Both the position numbers and the translations under genes were made by a program. The notes below the pieces were generated by a model that did not search any database, had not been told where the DNA came from, and worked only from the letters and a program-made list of their open reading frames with translations. From positions 115,022,169 to 115,086,168 of the forward strand of contig OW804097.1 in the NCBI GenBank assembly GCA_942159475.1: DNA of 64,000 bases, written 5' to 3'. This DNA is from Sthenelais limicola (lineage: Eukaryota; Annelida; Polychaeta; Phyllodocida; Sigalionidae). Positions 9,899-20,109 of the stretch are shown piece after piece. Within the stretch, counting starts at the first letter, position 1; each line of letters starts with the position of its first letter.

Positions 9899-10165
9899 GA
9901 AGTCTATGTGACATTTTAGAGCAGCAATAACTTCAGTCAAAAAATAAATATTTTCTACTTTTTGTGGCATTCTTTCCCAACCCATCTAAGAGACATTTGA
10001 CCAAAATTCTGGAGGATTTTGTCCATCTTCTTAAAAACAGGGTTTCATAGATTCCCATTAACAACTTTATATTTTGGTGACCCGCCAAAATCGTTTCCTG
10101 TAGCGTGGCTTCACTTATTATCGCTCAGTGGCGATCGTTTTTCCTCAGCTGATTCAACTTCAAAT
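9899..10165 (-). repeat. repeat F copy, reversed
   Basis: The reverse complement of 31487-31737: GGCTTCACTTATTATCGCTC, GATTCAACTTCAAATTC, GGAGGATTTTGTCC and GGTTTCATAGATTCC can all be matched. This copy lacks the 69-bp tandem units present at 31.2 and 49.5 kb. Confidence 0.7.
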
Positions 10166-10400
10166 TCTTGTAAAATCAAATAACAGCATGCAGTAGAATA
10201 TTGATAATCTCAGACCTATGAAATGTTTTGATTATGTGTAAATTTAGAAAAAAACTTTGTTGTCATAATAGCTGAGAAAGCAGCTTTAACTTAGATTTGC
10301 CTGATGTCAATGCAGTATTTTGATATTTAAAGAACAGGATATTTATAAAATATGTAACCTTTTAAAGTCATTTGCTGTTATCAGTGCATTTCTGAGGTAG
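10166..10400. other. no feature recognised
   Basis: AT-rich. GCTGAGAAAGCAGCTTTAAC resembles the edge of repeat F (GAGTGCAGCTTTAA at 31720). Confidence 0.35.
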
Positions 10401-10640
10401 TAGGATGTATAGCCACCCGGATCTTCTCTAGAAGAAGCAAGACGTTGGACTCTAAACTGAGAGGTTCCTAGAGTCCTGGATTCGAATCCCATAGTGTCTA
10501 ACTACAAGCATCATTTCACCAGTGCACGCCGACTGGCCGGCCATATGTATAGCTTCCTATGGTTATACACATGTAAAAGAACCATTGCTAATGATAGAAA
10601 AGAGCAGGGTATTGTATACCATTAGTGTGTTTCCTCTCTC
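10401..10640 (+). mobile_element. possible tRNA-derived SINE
   Basis: TAGCCACCCGG resembles a Pol III A box. GATTCGAATCC (about 10479-10489) differs by one base from a canonical B box (GGTTCGAATCC). The sequence between does not fold into an intact tRNA cloverleaf by eye. The body contains ACACATGTAAAAGAACC. This is read as a SINE head, not a functional tRNA. Confidence 0.45.
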
Positions 10641-10998
10641 GCCCTGATAGGACCAAATTAATGTACGAAAAGTATGGTGTCAAAACAGAGTATAATGACC
10701 CCCCTTTTGAGGCTTTTCTGTCGCATTGCTATTTGTCTTATTTTCTTAAGCCTTCGTCTCCGAATAGCAGAGGAGAAGAAATCGGAAATAAGATAAGAAA
10801 TACTATACTAGTCACTAGACACCCTACTCAACTAAAATATTTAATCAAATGTAGCATCTTAGAAAATTATTACAAATTGAAGATATGCATTGGAATCTGA
10901 TTCCATGCATAAGTATGTCGACCTGTTTGTCTACACATTGTAATTGTATTAACTAATTTGGACAAATAAAAGATTTTCTATTCTATTCTATTCTATAA
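10641..10998 (+). mobile_element. possible retroelement 3' portion with (TTCTA)n tail
   Basis: Ends GGACAAATAAAAGATTTTC followed by TATTC pentamers. It contains part of a 91-codon ORF (10625-10900) with no recognisable domain. It may be the body and tail of the SINE-like unit at 10401 or a separate LINE fragment. Confidence 0.4.
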
Positions 10999-11067
10999 AG
11001 CAACCTATTCCCCCTTCTCTTATTTAGCCTCATTTTTGTCCTAGATATCTAGGACAAATATGAGGTT

Positions 11068-11135
11068 AAAAATGTGGGTTATTTGAGAGGAATACGGAGG
11101 ACGAATTGTACATTTTCAGTCAATTTCACTGCTGA
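11068..11135 (+). mobile_element. MITE-A right-end fragment
   Basis: TGTGGGTTATTTGAGAGGAA...CGAATTGTACATTTTCAGTC. Only the last 65 bp are recognisable. Confidence 0.6.
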
Positions 11136-11339
11136 CCATTTATCATTCGCTCTGAATACTGACGTCCGGTGCGAGGCAGGAGTATTTAATATGACAACTG
11201 GCAGATGGTATAACTGCATGGCACCCCTGACAATGCCTCCAACAGCCCCCTTTCATAGATATATACAAAGTCTACACGCACTGTCGGCCTTGCTGCGGCT
11301 ATCTATTTGTTATCTGATGAGATTTGTCCGCCTTTCCTG

Positions 11340-11870
11340 ACACGCATATCATTCCCATTACCGTATATGCCCGAATGCATTCCCATCAACAATAAAAAAC
11401 ACCTTCATACTCATATTTGCCCACCACGGCTTGCCTGGGCAATTGGGCTTGAATGAAAGGCAATTCAAACAAGTAGGCTGGCCGACCGGTTGCCATGGTG
11501 ACCTCTAAGAGCTTTGCACAGTAGATGGCGGTACAGCTTGACCTGCGGACCAATCACAAGGCGCTTAACTCAGGCTCTAAGGCGCCGACTACCGGTGACA
11601 ATCAGAGGCGGCAGGCGTGTGGGAATGACTCAGCAAAACAGGCATGAATAATAAATAAGGATCTTCTACCCGGCGTGGGAAACATTCCATCTGACACCGG
11701 TCTGGCGGAAGTTATACAAGGGGCGGTGTCACGGGAATGTTCACCTTTTGTGTTGCCAGGAGGGACGGGACTGGTGGAGGCAGCGAGGCTCTGGCATGTC
11801 GTATTAAAGCAAAGATATTTGACAGAAAAAAAAGATGGAAAGCGACCTGCTGCTTTTCCTTTTTAACGGA
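11340..11870. promoter_or_regulatory. candidate regulatory region with an RFX X-box palindrome
   Basis: GGTTGCCATGGTGACC at 11489-11504 is an almost perfect RFX X-box (consensus GTTGCCATGGNAAC). Around it are ACCAATCACAAGG (a CCAAT box), a TGACTCAGC AP-1/Maf-like site near 11626, and several short GC-rich segments unlike the AT-rich surroundings. A 63-codon ORF at the end is not recognisable. Motif content is seen; function is inferred. Confidence 0.35.
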
Positions 11871-12137
11871 ATAATGGATAAACAGAGGGATAGATAAAAT
11901 CCGAAATATCGCTCAGAATAAAAGAGAAACAATTAGTCATTCGTTACCACAATAATAAGAAGCCATTCAATATAAAATGTAGCATAAAATATATCTTAAA
12001 AGAGCACATGACGTATATTTAAGTGTTAACATGTGGAAAGTCCCCTATACTGCATTAGAGACCCTATCCTTGCAGTAGCAGTACTTAACACTGTACAACT
12101 GCACATACTTAGCTACAATGTTAGGATTAAAGCTAGA
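11871..12137. other. no feature recognised
   Basis: AT-rich spacer. CTTAGCTACAATG near 12108 faintly recalls the phrase at 8898. Confidence 0.35.
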
Positions 12138-12378
12138 GGGTGAAGTCGCCAGTAAATGTACAATTCACTTTCACCAATTCTCTCAACTAACCCAAATTTC
12201 AGACGGAAATAAAGTTCAAAAGACATGCAGTTCAACCTAACCCAATAGATTGCTAGAATCAATGCAATGCTGAATATACTCGAATTTAACTAGTATTGAC
12301 CAAATTGCAGCCTAATTTAGCAGAATTTACTAAATGTGTACAGCTGCCAATTTTGTACATTTTCTGAAAAGCTGACCC
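12138..12378 (-). mobile_element. MITE-A copy with unlike ends
   Basis: GGGTGAAGTCGCC start and AAAGCTGACCC end; complete, subfamily I. Confidence 0.88.
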
Positions 12379-12394
12379 TTAAATTCTGACATGT

Positions 12395-12465
12395 AGGATT
12401 GAATTTATCCATGCTCTGCGGCTGCTATATGTTTATACAGGAATTAGAAGTCAAACGGTTTGGGT
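12395..12465 (+). repeat. repeat F fragment
   Basis: TTTATCCATGCTCTGCGGC + TGCTATATGTTTATACAGGA matches one 69-bp unit of repeat F and its junction to GAATTTGAAGT. Confidence 0.6.
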
Positions 12466-12475
12466 CATGTCATGA

Positions 12476-13035
12476 TCCATTCATTCATCCATCCATCCAT
12501 CCATCCATCCATCCATACATACATCCATTCATTCATTCATTCATTCATCCATTCATACATACATATACATATACATACATTCATTCATTCATCCATCCCT
12601 CCATACATGCATACATCCATTCATTCATCGATTCATTCATTCATTCATTCATCCATTCATCCATCCATCCATACATACATACATCCATTCATCCATTCAT
12701 CCATCCATTCATCCATCCATCCCTTCATCCATTCATCCATCCATCCATCCATCCATTCACCCATCCATCCATCCATTCATTCATCCATCCATCCATCCAT
12801 TCATACATCCATTCATTCATTCATCCATCCATCCATCCATTCATACATCCATTCATTCATTCATCCATCCATCCATCCATCCATTCATACATCCATTCAT
12901 TCATTCATTCATCCATCCATCCATTCATACATCCATTCATTCATTCATCCATCCATCCATCCATCCATTCATACATCCATTCATTCATTCATACATCCAT
13001 CCATACATCCATCCATTCATCCATTCATCCATACA
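12476..13035. repeat. (CATY)n microsatellite, about 550 bp
   Basis: Nearly pure ATCC/ATTC/ATAC tetramers with a higher-order pattern CCATTCATACATCCATTCAT recurring every 56-64 bp (12797-13010). It creates 214- and 244-codon Ile-His-Pro/Ser ORFs in two plus frames, which are artefacts of the tetramer repeat. Confidence 0.97.
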
Positions 13036-13226
13036 GACCAAGTCTGTTTACGTGTAGCTTGGCCTGGGATGTTTGTTTTACTAGAAATGGATTATCTTTC
13101 TTAATAATGCCCTGGAGACAGGTAAACAGGTGAGTTAATCTCTGACTGAGCTGCCTTCCACTCTTCTTTATACATACATCCTCCAGGGTCTCATTGACCC
13201 AGATCTAACAGGTGTTATTATGTATA

Positions 13227-13385
13227 TGGGGGAAGTCGCCAGGAAATGCACAATTCACCTTTGCCTATTCTCTCAAATAATCAATATTTAAGACTTAAAA
13301 GCTGTTCAAAATAAAGTTGAGCCTAACCAAACAGACTGTGTGAATCAACGCAATACCAAATATACTCAGATATACCTAACATTTT
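13227..13385 (-). mobile_element. MITE-A copy, right third missing
   Basis: GGGGAAGTCGCC start; stops after CAGATATACCTAACATT. A separate short MITE-A left end (CAGAAAATGTACAATTGGC) sits at about 13467-13490. Confidence 0.8.
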
Positions 13386-13504
13386 TTAAACGGGATACTG
13401 TAATTGTATTTAAGAACGTGTAATAAAAGCTGTTGTTGGGGCTCCACGGAAACCATAGGCAAATGCATCAGAACATCAGAAAATGTACAATTGGCAGCTC
13501 AACA

Positions 13505-13795
13505 TATGTATATATAGACAGAGAGAATGGAACGAGCCGGCAATAATAAACAAATTATTGGACGAGATTCGTCTGCATAAGCACGATGCTGTAGGCAGAG
13601 TGCTTATGTGGACGAATCTCGTCCAATAAATTTTCGATTATTGCAGGCGAGTTCCATTCTATATTTATTATCTGGGCATCAAACTTGATGTGTAAAATCT
13701 GAAAAAAGTGACCGACTTGGTGACAAAGTAGTTCATATAGTATGTGTGCTATATGAATATTTTTATAGCACCCCACTTATTGCATCTCTCATATA
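13505..13795. mobile_element. foldback-headed element, same design as 5447-5777
   Basis: A long perfect hairpin (TTATTGGACGAGATTCGTC at 13555 pairing with GACGAATCTCGTCCAATAA at 13612-13630, arms extended by CATAAGCAC/GTGCTTATG) is followed by GTTCCATTCTATATTTATTA and about 110 bp of tail containing ATAGCACCCCAC. The 5447 element also has hairpin, GTTCCATATTTATTA and tail in that order. The hairpin sequences themselves are unrelated. Confidence 0.65.
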
Positions 13796-13913
13796 GAATG
13801 CACATATAATGAATATATATTAAATTCCACTAAATACAGCTGAGAAATGATGATTACTACATGTAGTTGTATGTGAATATAGTTTTAATGCTTTGATTTG
13901 GGAAATCTGTTCC

Positions 13914-14106
13914 GTAAAGAGTGGTCTCCACTGGCTGCGGTAAGCCTTGCGATGGTTTGTGTTGGTTCTGTAGGGGGTGAGGAATGAATAGGTCCTGCCT
14001 ACATGGTTCACTGGCCATGTAGGCAGGTCCTAGTCACTACTCACCATCACAGCACCATCGCAAGGCTTACCGCAGAGCTTACCGCAGCCAGTGGAGACCA
14101 CCCTTT
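13914..14106. mobile_element. foldback MITE with nested hairpins
   Basis: The outer arms (GTGGTCTCCACTGGCTGCGG + TAAGCCTTGCGATGG at 13921-13955, inverse at 14054-14102) are almost perfect. The right arm holds an extra GAGCTTACCGCA duplication. An inner hairpin pairs GGTCCTGCCTACATGG with CCATGTAGGCAGGTCC (13991-14030). No ORF; strong cruciform potential. Confidence 0.8.
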
Positions 14107-14203
14107 ATGTTGAACTGTAATATAGACCTCATTTCTGTCTTAAAGCTGTGTTATCTGAGAGGATTGGTGAAGGCAAATTGTACATTTTCTGGCGACTACT
14201 CCC
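14107..14203 (+). mobile_element. MITE-A right-half fragment abutting the foldback
   Basis: Starts ATGTTGAACTGTAATATAG and ends TTCTGGCGACTACTCCC. The foldback joins it directly, so the foldback probably inserted into this MITE-A or truncated it. Confidence 0.75.
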
Positions 14204-14459
14204 GAAGATTGACCACGGGATCAGTAATCACCATTAATAATAACAACCATAAAGGCCCCCAAGAGATTGCTGCTCCAACAAAAGCATCTTGTTGTTCAAA
14301 AGATGCCCCATTCGTTGCAAAAGTAATTAGTTTTTTTATTCAATATCTTTTTACACCAAGACATGATTATCTGCCGAGACCAGAGTCCCCCATAGGATAT
14401 ACACCATGCTATTCTGCTTGGCGCGGTGTCTAGGCTATAGTTCATCAAGTTTGTCATAA
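14204..14459. other. no gene recognised
   Basis: Unique-looking. A 108-codon ORF spans the MITE-A fragment and this stretch and has no recognisable domain. Confidence 0.35.
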
Positions 14460-14815
14460 ATGTCATATGTTTCAGGGACATGAGTCACAAGTCAATTTGT
14501 CATTGATCTCTTTGTAGGAATCTTTTCATTTTCGGAGTGCTTAATGCTGTTTGTAGCATAAATATATTTCTTAAATTTCAAGACAGTGTCCTAAATACAT
14601 CCACGCATTTCTAAGGACATCATAATTATAGAGTATATTTAGCTATTTCACTAGTAACTGCCCTTCCAGAAATAAGCTGAAAATATAGAAATACGTGTTA
14701 GATGTTGTACTGCTTACTAACATTAGAATCGGTTTGATCTCATCCTTTCAAATGTGACGATATCTCAAAGTCCATTTTTGCGACTTGTGTCTCATTTTCA
14801 TCTGAAAGTAATTCA
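14460..14815 (+). mobile_element. MITE-B copy, diverged
   Basis: TGTCATATGTTTCAGGGACA start, then GATCTCTTTGTAGGAATC, CAAGACAGTGTCC and AATCGGTTTGATCTCATCC. The right end (GCGACTTGTGTCTCATTTTC) is degraded. Confidence 0.78.
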
Positions 14816-14950
14816 TGAGTTGGATTTTATGAGCATATACTGGCTACTATGGACAAGTCTTGTAAGCGCCATCTTGTGCGAGTAATATCAGTCTATCTAC
14901 GTTTCAATCGTCATTCGCAAAGATATTTGCTGTATTACCATCAGCATTGT
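14816..14950. other. spacer, nothing recognised
   Basis: Short spacer between a MITE-B and a MITE-A fragment. Confidence 0.4.
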
Positions 14951-15038
14951 GTTAAACTGTATTTTGAACGTCACCTTTCTCTTATATTGGAGAGGATTGG
15001 TGGACATGAATTGTACATTTTCTGACGATCTGACCCAT
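14951..15038 (+). mobile_element. MITE-A right-end fragment, subfamily III-like
   Basis: TTAAACTGTATTTTGAACGTC...TTTTCTGACGATCTGACCC. ATTTTGAACGTCA also marks the subfamily III copy at 33088. Confidence 0.75.
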
Positions 15039-15105
15039 ATATAGAAGGCATGTACGCACGGGTATGAAGGTGTTGTTCTGTGTGCCTCCTCTCGCCCATG
15101 ATTCT

Positions 15106-15238
15106 CCCTTAGTAGTATATGGAATAGGTGCTAATACACCCTTAGTAGTATATGGAATAGGTGCTAATACACCCTTAGTAGTATATGGAATAGGTGCTAA
15201 TACACCCTTAGTAGTATATGGAATAGGTGCCACTACAC
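15106..15238. repeat. 33-bp minisatellite, 4 copies
   Basis: CCCTTAGTAGTATATGGAAT + AGGTGCTAATACA repeated four times with one variant last unit. The 33-bp unit is a multiple of three and lacks stops in one frame on each strand. This explains the ORFs encoding PLVVYGIGANT on the plus strand and PYTTKGVLAPI on the minus strand. Confidence 0.93.
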
Positions 15239-15271
15239 AGGCAACACATAGCCGTGGCATTTGTATACTAT

Positions 15272-15488
15272 AGATCGTCAGAAAATGTACAATTTGCCTT
15301 CCAATCCTCTCAAATAACCCCCATTTAAGACAAAAATGAGGTTAGAAATACAGGTTTAAATAGCAGAACAGATGCTTTAAGACAACACCAAATACATTCA
15401 GATGTTATACCCAGTATTCATCATTTTTCCAGTCTAGTTTAGCAGGATTTTCTAAATATGTAGCGCGACCAATTGTACATTTTCTGAT
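15272..15488 (-). mobile_element. MITE-A copy lacking outer termini
   Basis: AGATCGTCAGAAAATGTAC through ATTGTACATTTTCTGATAT; a MITE-B begins immediately. Confidence 0.82.
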
Positions 15489-15490
15489 AT

Positions 15491-15859
15491 ATGTGATGTG
15501 TTTCTGGAAAATGAGTCAAAGCCACAAGAAAATGATTTTGAAAATCCTTCATATTTGAAAAGATGAGATCAAGCCGATTCTAATGATGGTAAACACTAGT
15601 TACATCCGATAAGTGTTTCTAGATTTTAAATTTCATATTTATATTTTTGAAAGCAAAGCAAATTTTGTAAAATCTTTAGTACAGGTGGACAATTACTAGT
15701 AAAGTTGCTAAATATACTCCAAAGAGTAACCTTAGAAATGCATGGATATATTTAATACCAGGTCTTGGAACATTCGTACAAAGACATCTTGTGAATAAAT
15801 CACTTTGAAAAAATATAATTTTGAGACTTGTGACTCTTTTTCCTGAAACAAATCACATA
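15491..15859 (-). mobile_element. MITE-B copy
   Basis: ATGTGATGTGTTTCTGG start, TTCCTGAAACAAATCACAT end. It abuts MITE-A on its left. TA lies just outside each 22-bp terminal repeat. Confidence 0.85.
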
Positions 15860-15860
15860 T

Positions 15861-16050
15861 GGATTCGGACTATGGAGTATTTATTGGACGTATGCCAGGA
15901 GAGGTTACACTCTTTTGAAGGAAAGCTATTTGAATATAATAAATAATGTAGCTCCTTGTCTGGGGAATAAACACACAAAAAGTAATATGTTTGATTTACA
16001 ATTGTCTGAAGCTATGCTCCACTCCATCCTGCCTCCTGCTTACCGTCCTA
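15861..16050 (+). other. possible coding fragment interrupted by a MITE-A
   Basis: An open frame runs from the edge of MITE-B through TTGAAGGAAAGC to CCTGCTTACCGTCCTATC, with fairly complex composition (LLKESYLNIINNV near the middle, SILPPAYRPI at the end). There is no start in the unique part, no recognised domain, and length is compatible with chance. It stops being unique at the MITE-A at 16053. It could be an old exon or retroelement fragment. Confidence 0.18.
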
Positions 16051-16052
16051 TC

Positions 16053-16278
16053 GGGTCAGATTTTCAGAAAATGTATAATCGGCAGCTGTATAAATTCTGC
16101 TAAATTAGGCTGCAATTTGGTCAAGTCTAGGTAAATTCGAGTATATTCGGCATTGCATTGATTCTAGGAATCAGTTTGGTTAGGTTGAACTGTCTTTTGA
16201 ACTTCATTTTCGTCTCAAATTAGGGTTATTTGAGAGGATTGGTGAAGGTGAATTGTACGTTTTCTGGTGACTTCACCC
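16053..16278 (+). mobile_element. MITE-A copy with unlike ends, internal deletion
   Basis: GGGTCAGATTTTC start, GACTTCACCC end. TTACCGTCCTATC precedes it and TTACCGTTCTATTATATC follows within 30 bp, so a host phrase appears on both sides. Confidence 0.85.
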
Positions 16279-16340
16279 ACCTCGTGGTTACCGTTCTATT
16301 ATATCAACCTCTAGCAATTAATCCTTCCAATCTCCCCCAG

Positions 16341-16588
16341 GCAAAGAGCACCTCATCGAGCAACTGAAACTAGCTTTTGTTTAATGCCAGAAAAATTTAG
16401 TTTTCTCAGATGTTCCTGTATGTCATGTTTCTATTGGGAATGCTTTCCTTGTACTTTTTTTCTATTTATTGGAACTATCGGATTTGTTATAAAGGTTCTG
16501 TTTGAAAATACAAAACGTCGTCTTCATTTCTTTCCATTTTATTTTGTATTTTAAGTTTCTATTTTCGAGGATAAGAAAAGATAATAAA
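16341..16588 (+). other. speculative terminal exon with polyA signal
   Basis: TCTCCCCCAG at 16331-16340 is a good splice-acceptor-like tract. The following 42 nt encode KEHLIEQLKLAFV and a TAA (16382-16384). An AATAAA signal lies at 16583-16588, about 200 nt downstream. The peptide is too short to identify, no upstream exon was found, and such triplets of signals occur by chance. Confidence 0.12.
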
Positions 16589-16636
16589 ATAATTTAATAT
16601 AATAATAGTTAGTATAGGAAGTAATAAGGCTGGAAT

Positions 16637-16803
16637 TCAGGCTGCAATTTGGTCAATACTAGGTAAATTTGAGTATATCTGGCATTGCATTGATTCTAGC
16701 AATCTGTTTGGTTAGGTTGAGTTGTATTTTGAACTTTATTCTCGTCTGAAATTTGGGTTATTTGAGAGAATTAGTGAAAGTGATAATTTGTATAAAATGT
16801 ACA
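16637..16803 (+). mobile_element. MITE-A copy, left third missing
   Basis: CAGGCTGCAATTTGGTCAAT through GAAAGTGATAATTTGTATAAAATG. The right terminus is decayed. Confidence 0.8.
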
Positions 16804-17176
16804 CAACTGTAAAATTAATATGTCAACGCCTGAATGAAACCACTTCAACAACAGCAAGAACTTAACTTGACCTTCCATATATCTGTCCGGCCATATGGCT
16901 GCATATCTAATCACATAGGTGACCAGTGTAGCTCTGATCCCCCACAAGCGCCTATTAAATATGCTCTATATGCATGTATACCAGCGTCTGTACTGGTAGT
17001 CTGGCGTCTATAACACGTCCTCCAGGGTTGGTAGGCAGCATTCATTATACCAGTTTATTGGATTAGCGTGGATTAGCGCCCTCAGACGGCCCCAGACAGT
17101 ACTAGACACTACTAGTGCCCCCGGCTATGCACAGTGCCACCCTCCCCACCTGCATGGCGGAGGATTTATGACACTA
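16804..17176. other. unique-looking stretch, no gene recognised
   Basis: A mixed GC patch at 17030-17160 (CCCTCAGACGGCCCCAGAC; AGTGCCACCCTCCCCACC). No ORF of note. Confidence 0.4.
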
Positions 17177-17409
17177 GGTGAAGTCGCCAGAAAATGTACA
17201 ATTCACCTTCACCAATTCTCTGAAATAACCCAGATTTCAGACAAAATAAAGTGCAAAAGACAGTTCAACATAACCAAACTGATTGCTAGAATCAATGCAT
17301 TGCCGAATATACTCGAATTTACCTATTATTGACCAAATTGCCATCTAAATTAGCAGAATTTACTAAATGTGTACAGCTGACAATTATACATATTCTAAAA
17401 GTCTGACCC
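17177..17409 (-). mobile_element. MITE-A copy with unlike ends
   Basis: GGTGAAGTCGCC start, AAAGTCTGACCC end, subfamily I. A MITE-B starts at its right edge. Confidence 0.87.
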
Positions 17410-17410
17410 A

Positions 17411-17830
17411 TGTGTAACAGGAAATGAGCCACAAGTCATCAAATTTATATTTTCCAATGTGTTTTATTTACAATATCTTTGTAGCAATGTTCTCATCTTT
17501 GGGGTATGTATCGGTTGAAGTCGTATGAATGCATTCATCAAATTTAAAGACTGTATGTTAAATATATCCTTGTATTTTTAAGATCATATCAGAAATATTG
17601 CAAACATTTTTCAATAATAGAAATATTAAATTCAAAATATAGAAAGTGCAGTCCTATAAGTCAAACAATGAATATATTTGGTTAGATGTTCTAGCTGTAA
17701 AATAGCTGAAAATACGTTTGAATATGTTTGAAATCGACAGCAGGGAAGTGCACCCCTGTCTCATATATAGAGGGATATCTCAAAATCTATATTTTGCGAC
17801 TTATGACACATTTTCCTAAAAGGGATCATA
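17411..17830 (+). mobile_element. MITE-B copy
   Basis: TGTGTAACAGGAAATGAGCC start, GCGACTTATGACACATTTTC near the end. It is about 420 bp including a decayed left terminus. Confidence 0.82.
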
Positions 17831-17998
17831 TATAGAGAGAAGAGAGAGCTGACATTCAGTCTTTTCAAACTGAATGCAGAGAATGTCGTGTCTCTCTACA
17901 CTCTATACATACTGTAGGCAGTAAACTTCAAATCCCTCAACGGTTGGAAAGCCGCTGCCTACAAGACCCGTATAGAGTGTATACATATGGGTCAGATT
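17831..17998. repeat. paired hairpin sequence
   Basis: Contains CATTCAGTCTTTTCAAACTGAATG (hairpin), and CTCTATACATACTGTAGGCAG pairing loosely with CTGCCTACAAGACCCGTATAGAG about 80 bp later. Probably a decayed foldback element. Confidence 0.5.
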
Positions 17999-18223
17999 TT
18001 CAGAAAATGTACAATTGGCAGCTGTATACATTTAGTAAATTCTGCTAAATTAGGCTGCAATTCGGCCAATACTAGGAAAATTCGAGTATGTTTGGCATTG
18101 CACTGATTCTAGCTATCTGTTTGGCTAGGTTGAACTGTATTTTGAACTTTATTTTCGTCTGAAATTTGGATTATTTGAGAAAATTGGAGAAGTTGAATTG
18201 TACATTTTCTGAAAATCTGACCC
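17999..18223 (+). mobile_element. MITE-A copy with ATAT duplication
   Basis: Both ends GGGTCAG-type, ATAT on each side (17995-17998, 18224-18227). Subfamily I. Confidence 0.92.
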
Positions 18224-18530
18224 ATATGTAATCTTTTGATTATGGACCCTCTTTTGATTTCTTAATGTTTTAACTTCGTCGTCAGTATAGTATTATGTCC
18301 GAAGGTATTGATGTTTTCCCCTTGTAGTGTTTTTCCCAACCACGTACATCTTAAACAAAAATGACATACAATGTCACATGTGTGTCATTGCTTGACGTGA
18401 AGAATTCTATGAGTCATATTCTTATGATTCTTCCGCTTATTCTTGTGGTCGGGATGGCGCATTGCTAAGTGGTATGACCGGCATGTTCCATTACACACAG
18501 CAGGGGTGGCAGGTATACTTGGGTCAGACA
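18224..18530. other. no feature recognised
   Basis: Unique-looking AT-rich spacer with no ORF or known repeat. Confidence 0.45.
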
Positions 18531-18755
18531 TTCAGAAAATGCACAATCTACAGTTCTACACATTTATCAAATTCTGCTAAATTAGAGTGAAAATTGATAA
18601 ATACTAGGTAAATCTGAGTATATTCTGTATGGTATTCATTCAATAAATATGTCTGGTTATGTTGAACTGTATTTTGAACCTGATTTTCGTCTTAAATTGG
18701 GGTTATTTGAGAGGATTGGTGAAGGTCAATTGTACATTTTCTGAAGACTTGACTC
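18531..18755 (+). mobile_element. MITE-A copy, diverged subfamily
   Basis: GGGTCAGACATTC, then TGCACAATCTACAGTTC and TTCAATAAATATGTCTGG. The same variant occurs at 21737. Ends GAAGACTTGACTC. Confidence 0.87.
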
Positions 18756-18899
18756 TCTTGTTCATTGCATGGTGCCGGGCAGTTAGGATTCAACTCAGCG
18801 TCCTGCACCATCACAGACCATCGACAATTTACATTTTTCTCAACAAAATATTTATTCAGGAACTGCATAGTAGACATAGGGAAACGACTATGTATTTTA

Positions 18900-19050
18900 G
18901 GGTCAGAATTTCAGAAAATGTACAATTGGCAGCTGTACACATTTTAGTAAATTCTGCTGCTAAATTAGGCTGTAATTAGGGTAAATTCGAGTATATTCGG
19001 CATTGCATTGATTCTAGTAATCTGTTTGGTTAGGTTGGTCTGAGTTTTGA
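18900..19050 (+). mobile_element. MITE-A copy, right half missing
   Basis: GGGTCAGAATTTC start. It breaks up after GTTTGGTTAGGTTGGTC into a second partial TGCATTGATTCTAGCA. Confidence 0.8.
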
Positions 19051-19067
19051 ATTGCATTGATTCTAGC

Positions 19068-19275
19068 AAAAGTTTGCAATCTCTCTGGGTGGACAATTAC
19101 TAGTAAAAAAAAGCCGTATATATACTCTATGGGATGAGCTTAGAAATGTATGGATATATATTTAATACACGGTCTTGAAATTTGGTTCACATATTCATAC
19201 GACTAGGAGTATTAAATACTTTGAAAAATATCAGTTTTGCAATTTGTAACTCATTTCCCCGTAACACATCACATA
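19068..19275 (-). mobile_element. MITE-B right half
   Basis: GGGTGGACAATTACTAGTAA through CCCCGTAACACATCACATA; the left half is missing. Confidence 0.8.
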
Positions 19276-19347
19276 TTATAAAGTGATTCATATTTCAAGA
19301 CATGTGTACGATATATCTGGCTTATCCCTCTGCATGGCCAAACACTT

Positions 19348-19582
19348 GGGTCAGATTGTGAGAAAATGTATAATTCATCTTCACCAATCCTCTCAAATGA
19401 CCCAAATTAAAGACAAAAGTGAGGTTCAAAAACCAGTTTAACACAATGAAAGAGACATTTTTCATCAGCACAATGCCAACGATACTGTAATATACCCATT
19501 ATTCGTAACTTTGTAGTCTAAATTAGCAGAAGTTACTGACTTTGCAGAGCTGCCGATTGTACATTTTCTGAAAGTCTGACCC
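19348..19582 (-). mobile_element. MITE-A copy with ACTT duplication
   Basis: GGGTCAGATTGTG start, AAAGTCTGACCC end, flanked by ACTT (19344-19347, 19583-19586). Confidence 0.92.
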
Positions 19583-19683
19583 ACTTGTTAATTTCCAATT
19601 GGTCTGAATGCTGAGTCTTCCTCATTGCTACATTGCCAATAACAAGCTTGTGACCATCTCAACTTTGAAATTAGACGTTACAT

Positions 19684-20105
19684 ATGTGATGCGTTTCAGA
19701 AAAATGAGTCACAAGTCGCAAAAATGAGATTGATAGATATTATCATATTTGAAAAGATGAAATCAAGGGGACTCCAATGATAGTAAACATGAAGGACATG
19801 TAAGAAGTGTTTCAATATTTCATGTTTGATATATCATTTAGTTTTTAAAAAATAGTTGGCAATATTTCTGGGTGGACATGTACTAGTAAAGTAACTAAAT
19901 ATACTCTATAAGATGACCTTCAAATGCATGAATATATTTAATAGACTGTCCTGAAATTTTGTAGACGCATTGATACTATATATATACGGAAAGCGTTAAG
20001 CAACCCAAAGATAAAAACATTCCCACAAATACATCTTGTGAATAAAACACTTTAAAAAATAACAATTTTGCGACATGTGACTCACTTTCCTGAAACACAT
20101 CACAT
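19684..20105 (-). mobile_element. MITE-B copy, complete
   Basis: ATGTGATGCGTTTCAG start, CTGAAACACATCACA end, about 420 bp. TA flanks both terminal repeats. A MITE-A begins five bases later. Confidence 0.87.
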
Positions 20106-20109
20106 ATAT

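Noticed and set aside
10401..10490. Functional tRNA gene
   Set aside because: A B-box-like GATTCGAATCC is present, but no cloverleaf with paired acceptor stem could be drawn; better explained as a SINE head.
12399..13133. 244-codon and 214-codon ORFs
   Set aside because: Made almost wholly of Ile-His-Pro/Ser from the CATY tetramer repeat, open in two frames at once; no sign of coding constraint.
14982..15273. Repeat protein with PLVVYGIGANT units
   Set aside because: Comes from a four-copy 33-bp minisatellite that is open on both strands.
16341..16588. Named gene for the KEHLIEQLKLAFV terminal peptide
   Set aside because: Thirteen residues cannot identify a protein and I could not find an upstream exon, so no name is given.
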